A DNA stretch of 64,000 nt, taken from the NCBI RefSeq assembly GCF_003205875.1, contig NZ_PUBZ01000169.1, positions 84,446-148,445 on the forward strand, in the 5' to 3' direction. Source of the stretch: Herpetosiphon llansteffanensis (GTDB lineage Bacteria > Chloroflexota > Chloroflexia > Chloroflexales > Herpetosiphonaceae). The position numbers were made by a program, and so were the translations under genes. This document shows positions 38,173 to 46,811 of the stretch, in pieces. The notes below the pieces were generated by a model that searched no databases, was not told where the DNA came from, and saw only the letters and a list, made by a program, of their open reading frames with translations. Numbering within the stretch: the first letter of the stretch is position 1; each line of letters opens with the position of its first letter.

Positions 38173-39057
38173 TTAGCGCACAATTTGGCGCTCACGTAGC
38201 ACTGAAACCAGCAATGTTTCCAAGGGCAGGCTGGTATCAACAAAAATATAGTTGATGCCGCGAGTTGTGCAAAAATGCTCAACTTCTTCGCGCCATGCTT
38301 GCAAACGTTCAACATAGCGTTGCAATAGATCGAGATCGGCGCTAATATCGAGCGCTTCGCCACCTTCAGCATCGAGCAATTTTAAATCGCCCTCGAATGG
38401 TGGGTTAAGCTCATCTGGTGAAAGCACATGCAGCACAGTTATCTCAAATGGGCGGCGGCCAAGCGTGCGCAAGGCTTCTTCCCAATCGGGCGTGAGCAAA
38501 TCGCTACACAACAGGAGCGGCCCCGCAACCCGCGCGGTTTGCACATAGCGACGGCTGGCTTGCAACAAACTGGTGTTGCCGTTGCCTTGCAACTTGTTTA
38601 GCAAATTGAATAACGGTGGCACGCCTGCCCGCCCGCGCCCAGCAGGAATCCGTTGCTCGTTGCCGCCACCAAAACTGGTCACTTGGGCGCGATCAAGGCT
38701 AGCTAAGGCGATATAGCCCAAGGCTCCTGCTGCTTGAGCAGCATAACGCAGCTTATTTGGCTCGCCCCAATCCATCGAAGCGCTGGTGTCGATCAACAGG
38801 TGGAGCGTAATTTCTTCTTCGGCCACAAACAGCTTGAGGAAGAACTTCTCCAAGCGGGCATATAAATTCCAGTCGATTTGGCGAAAGTCATCGCCGGGCG
38901 TGTAGGGCTTGAAGTCGGCGTATTCAACCGACGAGCCACGCCGTGGCGAGCGACGTTCGCCTTGCATCTGGCCTGCAATATTGCGGCGCGTCAGCAGCGC
39001 CAAACGATCCAATTGTTTTAAGAATTGTGGTTCAAATAGCGCTGCTTGTTCGCTCAT
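38173..39057 (-). CDS. DUF58 domain protein
   Basis: The 294-residue protein has the DUF58 signature (FKPYTPGDDFRQIDWNLYARLEKFFLKLF) followed by a degenerate VWA-like fold with LLIDTSASMDWG. DUF58 proteins are near-obligate partners of MoxR ATPases. The ATG at 39057 has GGAGACGTT upstream; the in-frame extension to 39081 is unlikely. It lies 27 bp after the DsbA-like gene. The DxS metal residues of the VWA-like part (DTSASM) look intact. Confidence 0.92.
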   Translation of the reverse strand: MSEQAALFEPQFLKQLDRLALLTRRNIAGQMQGERRSPRRGSSVEYADFKPYTPGDDFRQIDWNLYARLEKFFLKLFVAEEEITLHLLIDTSASMDWGEPNKLRYAAQAAGALGYIALASLDRAQVTSFGGGNEQRIPAGRGRAGVPPLFNLLNKLQGNGNTSLLQASRRYVQTARVAGPLLLCSDLLTPDWEEALRTLGRRPFEITVLHVLSPDELNPPFEGDLKLLDAEGGEALDISADLDLLQRYVERLQAWREEVEHFCTTRGINYIFVDTSLPLETLLVSVLRERQIVR

Positions 39058-39084
39058 GTCAACGTCTCCACACTCAACCAACGA

Positions 39085-39810
39085 TTATTGATTTTGGCTT
39101 GCCAAAGTGATTGCTGCATCGAAGCCTTCCATTGGGTAGGCACCTGGAATGATGTAGTTGCCAATGAAAAAGGCTGGCGTGCCAGTTGCTTGAGCAGCGA
39201 CGGCCTCGGCGGTTTCAGCGTTAACTTTGGCTAAGACTGCTGGATCTGCTTGGCATTGGGCAAAGGTTTTGCTATCTAAGCCCAATTCTTCTGCATACTT
39301 GAGCATTGTTTGAGGAGCAAGATTAGGGTCAATGCCCCACTCGCTGGCGCGCACAAACAAGATGTCGTACATCTCCCAGAATTTGCCTTGATCCATCGCA
39401 CAGAAACTGGCAACACCGGCTGCTGGCGCTGAGGTATGGCTTTCGACGGCGATATAGTTGCGGAATACATAGCGCACTTTGCCAGTGTCAATATATTTGG
39501 CCTTCAGGTCAGGAAAAACCGATACATGATGGCGCTGGCAGAATGGGCATTGGAAATCGCTATATTCAACAATCGTCACTGGCGCGTTAGGATCGCCAAG
39601 CGAGCGTTGGTCGTCGGCAGGAATTTGGGCTGGCGCGGCCAACGGAATAAACTCGCTGGCAATGCCCAACGTATCTTTGGTTGCTGGCGGAGCTGGCGTT
39701 GATGGCACAATCGTTGGGCGAATACTGACTTGGCGGCCTGTATCAGCTTCGTAGCTGCCACAGCTGGCCAAAACGAGAGCCAAGATGATTAGGGCAATAC
39801 GGCGGGTCAT
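39085..39810 (-). CDS. DsbA-like thioredoxin-fold lipoprotein
   Basis: The 241-residue lipoprotein has the signal MTRRIALIILALVLASC with lipobox LASC, a Thr/Pro linker and a thioredoxin fold with VEYSDFQCPFCQRHH, a CPFC active site followed by His. Later comes GTPAFFIG with the cis-proline, and the DsbA-type alpha-helical insertion lies between. Such proteins form or isomerise disulfides outside the membrane. Its ATG overlaps the moxR stop (ATGA), so translation is coupled, and it probably helps fold the exported VWA proteins. The large VWA protein has a Cys-His-Cys cluster that could be a client. Confidence 0.9.
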   Translation of the reverse strand: MTRRIALIILALVLASCGSYEADTGRQVSIRPTIVPSTPAPPATKDTLGIASEFIPLAAPAQIPADDQRSLGDPNAPVTIVEYSDFQCPFCQRHHVSVFPDLKAKYIDTGKVRYVFRNYIAVESHTSAPAAGVASFCAMDQGKFWEMYDILFVRASEWGIDPNLAPQTMLKYAEELGLDSKTFAQCQADPAVLAKVNAETAEAVAAQATGTPAFFIGNYIIPGAYPMEGFDAAITLASQNQ

Positions 39811-40796
39811 GCTTCTTCCTTAATTGATTCCAAAATGCTATTGACGATGCTTTCGCTGTTAACTCCCTCAGCTTGACCCTCAAACGACAAGATAATCCGG
39901 TGGCGCAAGGTTGGGGTTGCCATATCGCGCAAATCGCGGTAGGCCACATTGGTGCGACCATCGAGCAAGGCCCCAATTTTGCCAGCCAAAATCAAGGCTT
40001 GCATGCCCCGAGGGCTGGAGCCATAGCTCACATAGCGTTTGACTTGCTCTGGTGCGAGTGCACTATCTGGGTGGGTTGCGCTGATAATGCGGGCTGCATA
40101 GCTCAGCACATGAGTGGCAACAGGCACCGAACGCGCCATCTGTTGCAACTGAATCAAAGTCGCGCCATTGATGACTTTTTGCGGCTTGGCTTGATCCGTG
40201 CCGGTGGTACGTTGGGCGATTTCTACCAACTCTTGCGGTGATGGAAATGGCACATTGATTTTGAAGAAGAACCGGTCGAGCTGCGCTTCTGGCAGCGGGT
40301 AGGTTCCTTCCATTTCGAGTGGGTTTTGGGTTGCGAGCACAAAGAATGGCTCTTCGAGCTTGTAGCTGGTGCGAGCCACGCTGACCGTATGCTCTTGCAT
40401 GGCCTCTAGTAGCGCCGATTGGGTTTTTGGCGTTGCGCGGTTAATTTCATCGGCCAGCACAAGGTTGGAGAAAATCGGGCCGCGTTGGAAGCGGAACTCT
40501 TTTTGCCCTTGTTCATCTTCGGCGATGATCGTCGTGCCGATGATGTCAGCAGGCATCAAGTCGGGGGTAAACTGAATCCGACTAAATTGGCAATCGACAG
40601 CATCAGAAAGCGTCCGAATCAGGGTGGTTTTGGCCAAGCCAGGCACACCTTCGAGCAAGGCATTGCCGCCTGCCAGCAAGGTAATTAATGTTTGGCGGAT
40701 CAAGGCGCGTTGCCCTACAATCACTTTGCCTATTTCAGCCTCAATGGCAGCGGCAGTGCGCCGAAACATTTCAGCATCGCGTTCAGTGTATTGCAT
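39807..40796 (-). CDS. MoxR-family AAA+ ATPase
   Basis: A 329-residue AAA+ ATPase. Walker A is EGVPGLAKTTLIR, Walker B is LVLADEINRATPKTQSALLEAM, and the sensor 1 and 2 regions (LATQNPLEMEGTYPLPEAQLDRFFF) are classic MoxR. MoxR proteins act as chaperones that load metal cofactors or assemble VWA-containing partners. AAGGAG lies 6 bp before the start. It overlaps the DsbA-like gene by 4 bp and is the centre of the cluster. Upstream is an inverted repeat belonging to the dispersed GGCTATAGG family. Confidence 0.94.
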   Translation of the reverse strand: MQYTERDAEMFRRTAAAIEAEIGKVIVGQRALIRQTLITLLAGGNALLEGVPGLAKTTLIRTLSDAVDCQFSRIQFTPDLMPADIIGTTIIAEDEQGQKEFRFQRGPIFSNLVLADEINRATPKTQSALLEAMQEHTVSVARTSYKLEEPFFVLATQNPLEMEGTYPLPEAQLDRFFFKINVPFPSPQELVEIAQRTTGTDQAKPQKVINGATLIQLQQMARSVPVATHVLSYAARIISATHPDSALAPEQVKRYVSYGSSPRGMQALILAGKIGALLDGRTNVAYRDLRDMATPTLRHRIILSFEGQAEGVNSESIVNSILESIKEEA

Positions 40797-40816
40797 CCAA
40801 ACTCCTTATCAACAAA

Positions 40817-40866
40817 AGGCTATAGGTCTCTGAATCATACCTGATTCAAGCAAAAACCTATAGCCT
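40817..40866. repeat. Inverted repeat of the GGCTATAGG family upstream of moxR
   Basis: AGGCTATAGGT (40817-40827) and its complement ACCTATAGCCT (40856-40866) flank 28 bp, just upstream of the moxR ribosome-binding site. It is a short member of the dispersed repeats but could form a stem in the transcript. Confidence 0.6.
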
Positions 40867-40890
40867 CGAACCTAAAACTCTTGCTCTTCG

Positions 40891-41085
40891 CTACGTGAGT
40901 TGTGTTGTGGCATACACCAACAGAGCAATTGTGGTGAGCAAAAAGCCCATCCAGCCGAGCGCAGTAGCAGCAAACGAAATCGTCATTGCACGTTGGCTGA
41001 TGTTGAAGCGTCGCGTCGCGACCAACAGGGTCCACATACCGCCTGCAAGCAGGCTCAAAAACACGAACTCAAGGGCTAGAAACAT
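40891..41085 (-). CDS. Small two-helix membrane protein
   Basis: A 64-residue protein with two hydrophobic helices (about 4-24 and 36-62) joined by a short basic loop (RRFNISQRA). AGAGGA lies 6 bp before the ATG, and the start is 9 bp after the stop of the DUF4175-like gene, so they are cotranscribed. No family recognised. Position between two members of the MoxR cluster suggests an accessory membrane subunit. Confidence 0.75.
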   Translation of the reverse strand: MFLALEFVFLSLLAGGMWTLLVATRRFNISQRAMTISFAATALGWMGFLLTTIALLVYATTQLT

Positions 41086-41094
41086 AGAATCCTC

Positions 41095-42777
41095 TTACTG
41101 TTCCAATTGGTTAAAGTAGTCGCGGATAAAGTTCTTCAGTTGTGGTGGGATGTATCCGCTATCCACTGCCCGACCTGCCGATTCTTGGTAGTTCGGGTTG
41201 GCTTGATTATACGGTACTTGCGAGCCATTGGCGATGCCAGGGCCTGTGCTGCCGCTTGGTTGGCTTGGCGCACTGCCGCTGCCATTGGGTTGGCCAGTCA
41301 CATTGCTTGGATTATTGGGATCGCCTGGTTTCCACGGTTGGTAGACCATCCCTTTGTCGTTGCCAGTGCCCGGGAAGTCGCGATCATTACGGCCTGTGCC
41401 GTTGCCGCTCCCGTTGCTATTGCCTGAGCCAAGATTCCCTGCTTGGCTGCCGCCTCCGCCTTGACCCTGACCTTGGCCTTGACCCTGGCCCTGACCTTGG
41501 CCTTGACCCTGACCTTGGCCTTGACCCTGACCTTGGCCTTGACCCTGACCTTGCTGACCTTGTTGGCCTTGCTGGCCTTGCTGGCCTTGTTGGCCTTGCT
41601 GACCTTGTTGACCTTGTTGACCAGCTTGCTGATTTTGCTCACCTTGCTGACCAGCTTGGGCTGCCTGATCACGGCTATTTTGAACTTCGCTCAAGGCTTG
41701 CTCAACGCCTGCTTGATTTTGCAATTGTTCAGCGCTTTGGCTAGCTTGATTGCTTGCTCGTTGCAAGGCTGAGCGGGCATCGGCAAGATTGCCATTGCGT
41801 AAAGCGCTCGCAGCATCGCGCAACGATTGAGCCATTTCAGGGTTGGTTGCAGCGGTTTGGTTGGCTTGTTGCTCAAGTGCATTGGCCAATTGCTCGCGCT
41901 GTTCAGGAGTCATCTTTTCTGCATCCTGAGCGGCCTGTTCGAGTTCTTTGGCTGCATCGCTTGCCTCTGGGCGTTGCTCTTGGCTGGCACCACGTTGATT
42001 CTTCAAGGCTTGGGCTAGCTCTTGCAACGAGGCTTGGCGTGCGCTCGCTCGTGAATCCAAACGCTTTTGCAGTTGTTGTTCGGTGCGCGAGATTTTAGCC
42101 AACGCATCTTCGCGCGAGCCAGTATTTTCGCGCAAATCCTTGGACAATTCAGCCAATTGGCGATCCAATTCGGCGCGTTCTTCTGGTGAAAGTTTTTCGT
42201 CCTTAGCAATTTCTTCGCGCGTTTCATCGATGCGGTCGGCGATCCGTTCAAGATCGGTTTTGACGGCTTCGCGTTCAGCTAAGACATTGCTTTGAATATT
42301 CGGTAACACGGCAGAGGTGATGCCTAGGATCAAAAACAATGCTGCCAAACCCCACCACAAGCGATGTTTGCGTGGTGGCGCAACCCGAATATCCTTGGCA
42401 TTGGCATTGCGAGCTTTATCGAGTGCATCGTTATATTGCACATCATCAAGTGGCCCACGATCATCGCGTTTGTGCAATTCGAGCGCGGTTGATAGGCGTT
42501 CGCGCAAATCAAGCTCAAGATCGCTGCGTTGGGCGATGCGGCTGCTCGATTGTGGGCGTAGTGCTACCACCAATAAGGCAACTAGCCAAATTGCGAAGGG
42601 CACTAATGACCATAATGTCCAGTTGGGAATCGGGAAGAGCCGACCTGCGCCTTGAATTAAAGCAAAGCCAAGGGCAGGGAGCCAAAATGTGCGACTCAGC
42701 CATTGCAATGTATCGGCAAGGCGTAAGCGCCGCCCGAATGGGCGTAGCAGATGAACAATCTCGGTTGGTTGTGCCAT
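41095..42777 (-). CDS. Membrane protein with charged coiled coil and Gln/Gly repeat (DUF4175-like)
   Basis: The 560-residue protein has two N-terminal membrane helices (about 25-70), a third near 130-150 (LWWGLAALFLILGITSAVLP), then a long charged helix with LEQAAQDAEKMTPEQREQLANAL and KELEQAAQ that resembles the DUF4175 type. Residues about 375-440 are a pure Gln/Gly low-complexity tract. The tail is Gly/Asn/Pro-rich. AAGGAGATT precedes the ATG at 42777. It heads the MoxR cluster transcript; a -10-like TATAAT is at 42797-42802. Confidence 0.85.
   Translation of the reverse strand: MAQPTEIVHLLRPFGRRLRLADTLQWLSRTFWLPALGFALIQGAGRLFPIPNWTLWSLVPFAIWLVALLVVALRPQSSSRIAQRSDLELDLRERLSTALELHKRDDRGPLDDVQYNDALDKARNANAKDIRVAPPRKHRLWWGLAALFLILGITSAVLPNIQSNVLAEREAVKTDLERIADRIDETREEIAKDEKLSPEERAELDRQLAELSKDLRENTGSREDALAKISRTEQQLQKRLDSRASARQASLQELAQALKNQRGASQEQRPEASDAAKELEQAAQDAEKMTPEQREQLANALEQQANQTAATNPEMAQSLRDAASALRNGNLADARSALQRASNQASQSAEQLQNQAGVEQALSEVQNSRDQAAQAGQQGEQNQQAGQQGQQGQQGQQGQQGQQGQQGQQGQGQGQGQGQGQGQGQGQGQGQGQGQGQGQGGGGSQAGNLGSGNSNGSGNGTGRNDRDFPGTGNDKGMVYQPWKPGDPNNPSNVTGQPNGSGSAPSQPSGSTGPGIANGSQVPYNQANPNYQESAGRAVDSGYIPPQLKNFIRDYFNQLEQ
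41459..41640. repeat. Tandem repeat encoding the Gln/Gly tract
   Basis: About 180 bp of 6- and 12-bp units (CTGACCTTGGCC and TTGGCCTTGCTG-type on the plus strand) code the GQ/GQQ tract of the DUF4175-like protein. Units are in frame, so length changes would keep the frame. A likely hypervariable tract. Confidence 0.85.
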
Positions 42778-42853
42778 ACCTAATCTCCTTCGCCGCATTA
42801 TACACGACTCATGTGCTGAGCGAGATTAATATTTGGCGACAGTCATTTTAACT

Positions 42854-42946
42854 TTAGCTGCCGCTGACAATTGCATATAAAAAGGGTATCGACAGAAGCA
42901 TAACGACAAATAATGCGGCTGAAATTTTGTCTGACAATCGTTCCAT
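42854..42946 (-). CDS. Possible 30-residue membrane peptide
   Basis: A short frame upstream of the DUF4175-like gene encodes 30 residues: a charged start (MERLSDK) followed by one hydrophobic helix (LFVVMLLSIPFLYAIVSG). AAAGGGGG lies about 8 bp before the ATG. The length and composition resemble small membrane peptides but there is no homology evidence. It lies 76 bp before the DUF4175-like gene on the same strand. Existence is uncertain. Confidence 0.5.
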   Translation of the reverse strand: MERLSDKISAALFVVMLLSIPFLYAIVSGS

Positions 42947-43117
42947 TGGGAACCCCCTTTGTGTTTGCCTATCAATAGAACGTCAACCATGCACAGATTG
43001 TTCCACGCCCTATCCTAGAATATTTGCGTGGCTATGAAAATGATGCAAAGCTGATGAATATGTGAAGCAGGGTATAATAGCGACGTTTGGTTTCAATTTG
43101 CAATGAAAGGGTTTTAC

Positions 43118-43618
43118 GTGAAACGGATTTTGCTTTCGATGTTGGTTGCGGTGAGTTTAGTTGGCTGTGGTGCGGTTGAGCGCCCTGCAAACCCGACTGT
43201 TGTGCCAACCTCAGCGACCGCAGGTGTTGATATTTCAGATGTTTCGGCAGTTATTCCTGCCTTGCCTGCTGGCTTAGAAGCCAAGCAAACCGCAAGTGGC
43301 TTGCGCTATGTTGATATTGTGGTCGGCACTGGCCCTGAAGTAATCGCTGGCTCAACTGCTGAAGTCTATTACACTGGCTATCTTAAATCAGATGGTTCAC
43401 AATTCGATTCAAACGTTGGTGCTCAACCATTTGCGGTTGAAAACGTCGGTGCTGCGATGGTTATCACTGGCTGGAACGAAGGTTTAGTTGGCATGAAGCA
43501 AGGTGGCAAGCGTCGCTTGATCATTCCTTCGGCACTTGGCTATGGTGCTCAAGGGCAAGGGCCAATTCCTGGCAACGCCGATTTGGTATTTGATGTTGAG
43601 GTCACTGTCGTTCGCTAA
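43118..43618 (+). CDS. FKBP-type peptidyl-prolyl isomerase lipoprotein
   Basis: The 166-residue protein has a lipoprotein signal (KRILLSMLVAVSLVGC) and an FKBP domain with DGSQFDSNVGAQPF, MVITGWNEGLVGMKQGGKRRLIIP and YGAQGQGPIPGNADLVFDVEV, all key pocket residues of the fold. It would speed proline isomerisation of exported proteins. GTG at 43118 is chosen because AAAGGG lies 6 bp upstream; the ATG at 43103 precedes that site. A TATAAT at 43073-43078 is the likely -10, without a clear -35. Confidence 0.92.
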   Translation: MKRILLSMLVAVSLVGCGAVERPANPTVVPTSATAGVDISDVSAVIPALPAGLEAKQTASGLRYVDIVVGTGPEVIAGSTAEVYYTGYLKSDGSQFDSNVGAQPFAVENVGAAMVITGWNEGLVGMKQGGKRRLIIPSALGYGAQGQGPIPGNADLVFDVEVTVVR

Positions 43619-44122
43619 TGCGGGATGACGCTAACTGATTAGCAGTTATTGAAATAGACCTTAGCGCTAGCATTTTTAACCACGAAGATGGGCTATCGAG
43701 TTTGGGGTATTTCAACCAAAACTCCGATAGCCCATCGCTATAAAATCTAGTTTAAAGATTTTATCCACGAAGGTTAAGTTTTTTTGCCACAGATTACCAA
43801 ATGGCTATTGGCTATTTGTATTGGTTCATCACGTTAACCACAACCTGATCCCCTCACCCCAACCCCTCTCCCGTGGCGCGGGCGAGGGGCTTTAATCCCG
43901 TGGTTTTGACGCAATTTGTCGGTGAAACACCAGTGCTCCCCCTCGCCCGCGTCCAGTGGGAGAGGGGGGTGGGGGGTGAGGGGATCAGGTTGCCAATCCA
44001 ATGTACCAGTACAACTATTGGCTATTGGCTTTAATGCTGTGGGTTCCAAATCAATGTCCGAAAGCCTATAGCCTATAGCCTTATGTTCTATGTTCTATGT
44101 TCTTTGCTCTGTGTTCTTTGCT
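43619..44122. repeat. Repeat-filled spacer
   Basis: No gene. Words from the dispersed families (GGGCTATCGAG, CCGATAGCCCATCG, TTGCCACAGATTACC, AGCCTATAGCCTATAGCC and TTCTATGTTCTATGTTC) surround the palindromic element at 43841-43992. The region ends in the tail of cysW. Confidence 0.75.
43841..43992. repeat. Palindromic repeat element, second copy
   Basis: A 152-bp element that starts CAACCTGATCCCCTCACCCC (43841-43860) and ends with its exact 20-bp complement (43973-43992). The interior blocks (CCCGTGGCGCGGGCGAGGGG; CTCCCCCTCGCCCGCG) match those of the copy at 4783-4995. Its outer flank (CAACCTGAT) differs from that copy's (GGGCATG). Confidence 0.85.
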
Positions 44123-44935
44123 TTATGTTCTATGTTCAATGCTCTTTTGTGAACGCCGATGAAAGACATCGATGACTAGAACTAAGACCAATGAGATTGC
44201 GCCAAGCAGCAAGGCAGCGCTATAGGCTCCTGCATATTGGCGGTCGTCGAGGGCGCGGAAAATATAGACGGTTGCAGTTTCGGTGCGGCCTTGAATCCCG
44301 CCACTAATCACTAACACTGCCCCAAACTCGCCCAAAGCACGGGCACACGTCAGGCCGAGTCCATACAAAAAGGCCCAACGCAAGGCTGGAAAGGTCACTA
44401 AGCGGAAGGTTTGCCAGCCACTTGCGCCCAAGGTTGCGGCTGCCTCTTCTTGCTTGCGCCCAAAGGCTTCGAGCACCGGCATTAACTCACGAATCATAAA
44501 CGGCAAGGTGACAAACAAGGTTGCCAAAATCATGCCTGGCAAGGCAAAGGCAATTTGCCAGCCCATGGCTTCGGTCAGCGGCTTAAGCACGCCGTTGCGG
44601 CCAAAAAGCACAATCAGGGTGAAGCCAACAATGACTGGCGACATGGCGAATGGCAAATCGAGTAAGCGATTGATTAGCGCTTTGCCCACAAATTGATGCC
44701 GCACCAACACCCACGCCACCAGCGTGCCAAAGATGCCATGAATCGCCACCACCACCAAGCAAATGATGATGGTCAGGCCAAACGAGCGCAGCACGTGCGG
44801 GTGTTGCAACGCCTCGATCATGGCTGGCACACCTTCGCGAAATGCGCCAAATACAATCGCACCTAACGGGGCAATGATCAACATTCCCATGTAGCCCACG
44901 ACAATGCTAATTAATAGCCATTTGCGCCAGTTCAT
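44123..44935 (-). CDS. cysW: Sulfate ABC transporter permease CysW
   Basis: The 270-residue, six-helix inner-membrane permease carries the ABC permease EAA loop (EAAATLGASGWQTFRLVTFPALRW) and the family motif RALGEFGAVLVISG. With CysT it forms the channel for sulfate/thiosulfate uptake. AGGAGGT lies 7 bp before the ATG at 44935, which overlaps the cysT stop (ATGA). It is the last gene of the operon. Some CysW/CysT pairs carry molybdate or tungstate; the adjacent sulfate-type binding protein favours sulfate. Confidence 0.93.
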   Translation of the reverse strand: MNWRKWLLISIVVGYMGMLIIAPLGAIVFGAFREGVPAMIEALQHPHVLRSFGLTIIICLVVVAIHGIFGTLVAWVLVRHQFVGKALINRLLDLPFAMSPVIVGFTLIVLFGRNGVLKPLTEAMGWQIAFALPGMILATLFVTLPFMIRELMPVLEAFGRKQEEAAATLGASGWQTFRLVTFPALRWAFLYGLGLTCARALGEFGAVLVISGGIQGRTETATVYIFRALDDRQYAGAYSAALLLGAISLVLVLVIDVFHRRSQKSIEHRT

Positions 44936-45774
44936 GGGTTTACCTCCTGCCGTCGACGACTGAGCCAATCAACCAAGGTCATTGTGCCAAGGGCAATCGC
45001 CAACATCACTAATGACATGGCGCTCGCATCGCGTTGGCTGCCCGATTCGATTTCGCCATACACATAGATGGCGGCAGTTTGCGAGCGCAAGGGAATGTTG
45101 CCAGCAACCACCACAATCGCGCCAAATTCGCCAATGGCCCGCGCAAAACTCAGCAATGTGCCCGAAACCAAGGCTGGCAGGAGCGCTGGCAAGGTGACGC
45201 GCCAAAAAATTTGCCAGGCTGGCGCGCCTAAAGTGGCAGCAGCCTCTTCGCTCGACCGATCAAGGTTGATCAAAACGGGCTGAACTGAGCGCACCACAAA
45301 GGGAAACGAGGTAAACAGCAGCGCCAAAATAATGCCTGAGGGGGCGAAAATCACCTTCCAGCCAAATTGCTGATCGAGCCAGCCGCCAATCGCTGCTTGC
45401 GGGCCATACAAAATGACCAACATCACGCCAGTGACCAAAGTGGGGATGGCAAATGGCAAATCGACCACAGCATTGAGCAGTGTTTTGCCGGGAAACTCAT
45501 AGCGCACCAGCACAAATGCCGTCAATAAACCCATGACGGCATTAATCAACGCCATCACAATCCCTGTCCAAATGGTGAGCCAAATGGCGTGGCGGGCAAT
45601 CGGTGAGCTAATGATGCTGATGATCGATTCAACGCCAGCGCCCAGCCCATCAACCACCACAACAATTAACGGCAATAACAAAAACACTGCCAAATAGGTT
45701 AAGGCAGCGCCGCGGATACTCCAACGACCCCACGGTAAACGTGGGGTCGTTCGTTCAATTGTTTGGGTTGTCAT
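44932..45774 (-). CDS. cysT: Sulfate ABC transporter permease CysT
   Basis: The 280-residue permease partners CysW. It has the EAA loop SSEEAAATLGAPAWQIFWRV and the motif ARAIGEFGAIVVVAGN, and about six helices. Its start overlaps the sbp stop by 4 bp (ATGA), as all the junctions in this operon do, so the four products are translated in a coupled way. Confidence 0.94.
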   Translation of the reverse strand: MTTQTIERTTPRLPWGRWSIRGAALTYLAVFLLLPLIVVVVDGLGAGVESIISIISSPIARHAIWLTIWTGIVMALINAVMGLLTAFVLVRYEFPGKTLLNAVVDLPFAIPTLVTGVMLVILYGPQAAIGGWLDQQFGWKVIFAPSGIILALLFTSFPFVVRSVQPVLINLDRSSEEAAATLGAPAWQIFWRVTLPALLPALVSGTLLSFARAIGEFGAIVVVAGNIPLRSQTAAIYVYGEIESGSQRDASAMSLVMLAIALGTMTLVDWLSRRRQEVNP

Positions 45775-46811
45775 TGCTGGACCTGCGCTAGCACTTTGGC
45801 ATAAACGCCATTATCGCCAAAGTATTCGGGCGTGGCTTTGCTCCAGCCGCCAAATTCATTGATCGTAAATTGATCGCTGATGGCGGGATAGCGCTCAGCA
45901 GTGGCCTTGGCAACATCGGCATCGACCGAGCGCAAGCCAAATTCAGCAAACACTTCTTGGGCTTCACGACTGTGCAAGAAATTGATAAAGGCTTCAACTG
46001 CTTGGCGATTGCCATGTTTTTCAACCGATTTGTCGATCAAGGCAATTGGGTTTTCGATCAAAATGGTTGACGATGGAATGACCATTTCGTATTTTTGGCC
46101 GCCTTTTTGGCCAACCAACACTTCGTTTTCATAGGTGATTGCCACATCGCCAACGCCTTTTTCAAAGTTGGTGATGCTTTCGCGTGCGCCTTTGTCGAAC
46201 ACCACGACATTTTTGAGCACGCTCGCTAAGAAGGCTTGGGCGGCTGCTTCATCATTGGCTGGCACACCAGTGACATGGCCACGTTTGGCTGCGCCATACA
46301 AGGCCAAAATATTCCATTGTGCGCCGCCGCTAGTGCGTGGGTCGGGAGTCAAAATTTGCACCCCAGGCTTGGCCAAATCGGCCCAATCTTGGATGCCTTT
46401 GGGGTTGCCTTCGCGCACTGCAAAGACCACAACCGAGGTGCTGACCATGCCTGAGTGCGTGCCAGCTTTCCAATCGTGGGTAATCAGGCCAGCATCGCTG
46501 ATGCGGTTAATATCGGCTTCGAGCGAAAGCGCTGCTAAATCGGCCTCAAACCCTTCGACGATGGCCCGTGATTGCGCACCCGAACCTTGGTACGATTCTT
46601 CAAATTTGACCTCGCCGCCAGTATCGGCCTTCCATTTTGCTTGGAACAGTGGAATTAATTTGGCATAGGCTTCGCGCGGCGTGGTATATGCACCCAACGT
46701 GATCGTGGTAACTGCGCCATTGCCACTGGTGGTGGTTGAGCTGGCTTCGCCACATGCTGCCAACAACGCGACGATTAACAAACTCAATAAGCTAAAATGC
46801 AAGCGTTTCAT
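45771..46811 (-). CDS. sbp: Sulfate-binding lipoprotein of the ABC transporter
   Basis: The 346-residue lipoprotein has the signal [20 protein letters not shown] with lipobox LAAC and a class-II periplasmic-binding-protein fold. Family blocks include YTTPREAYAKLIPLF, FEESYQGSGAQSRA, TSVVVFAVREGNPKGI, LTPDPRTSGGAQWNIL and DVAITYENEV, which line the sulfate pocket. It captures sulfate or thiosulfate for CysTWA. It overlaps the cysA stop by 4 bp and the cysT start by 4 bp. Confidence 0.93.
   Translation of the reverse strand: MKRLHFSLLSLLIVALLAACGEASSTTTSGNGAVTTITLGAYTTPREAYAKLIPLFQAKWKADTGGEVKFEESYQGSGAQSRAIVEGFEADLAALSLEADINRISDAGLITHDWKAGTHSGMVSTSVVVFAVREGNPKGIQDWADLAKPGVQILTPDPRTSGGAQWNILALYGAAKRGHVTGVPANDEAAAQAFLASVLKNVVVFDKGARESITNFEKGVGDVAITYENEVLVGQKGGQKYEMVIPSSTILIENPIALIDKSVEKHGNRQAVEAFINFLHSREAQEVFAEFGLRSVDADVAKATAERYPAISDQFTINEFGGWSKATPEYFGDNGVYAKVLAQVQQ

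Noticed and set aside
41142..41744. Open frame of about 200 codons opposite the Gln/Gly tract
   Set aside because: Its Leu/Asp/Gly repeats are the reverse reading of the tandem repeat. No ribosome site or domain.
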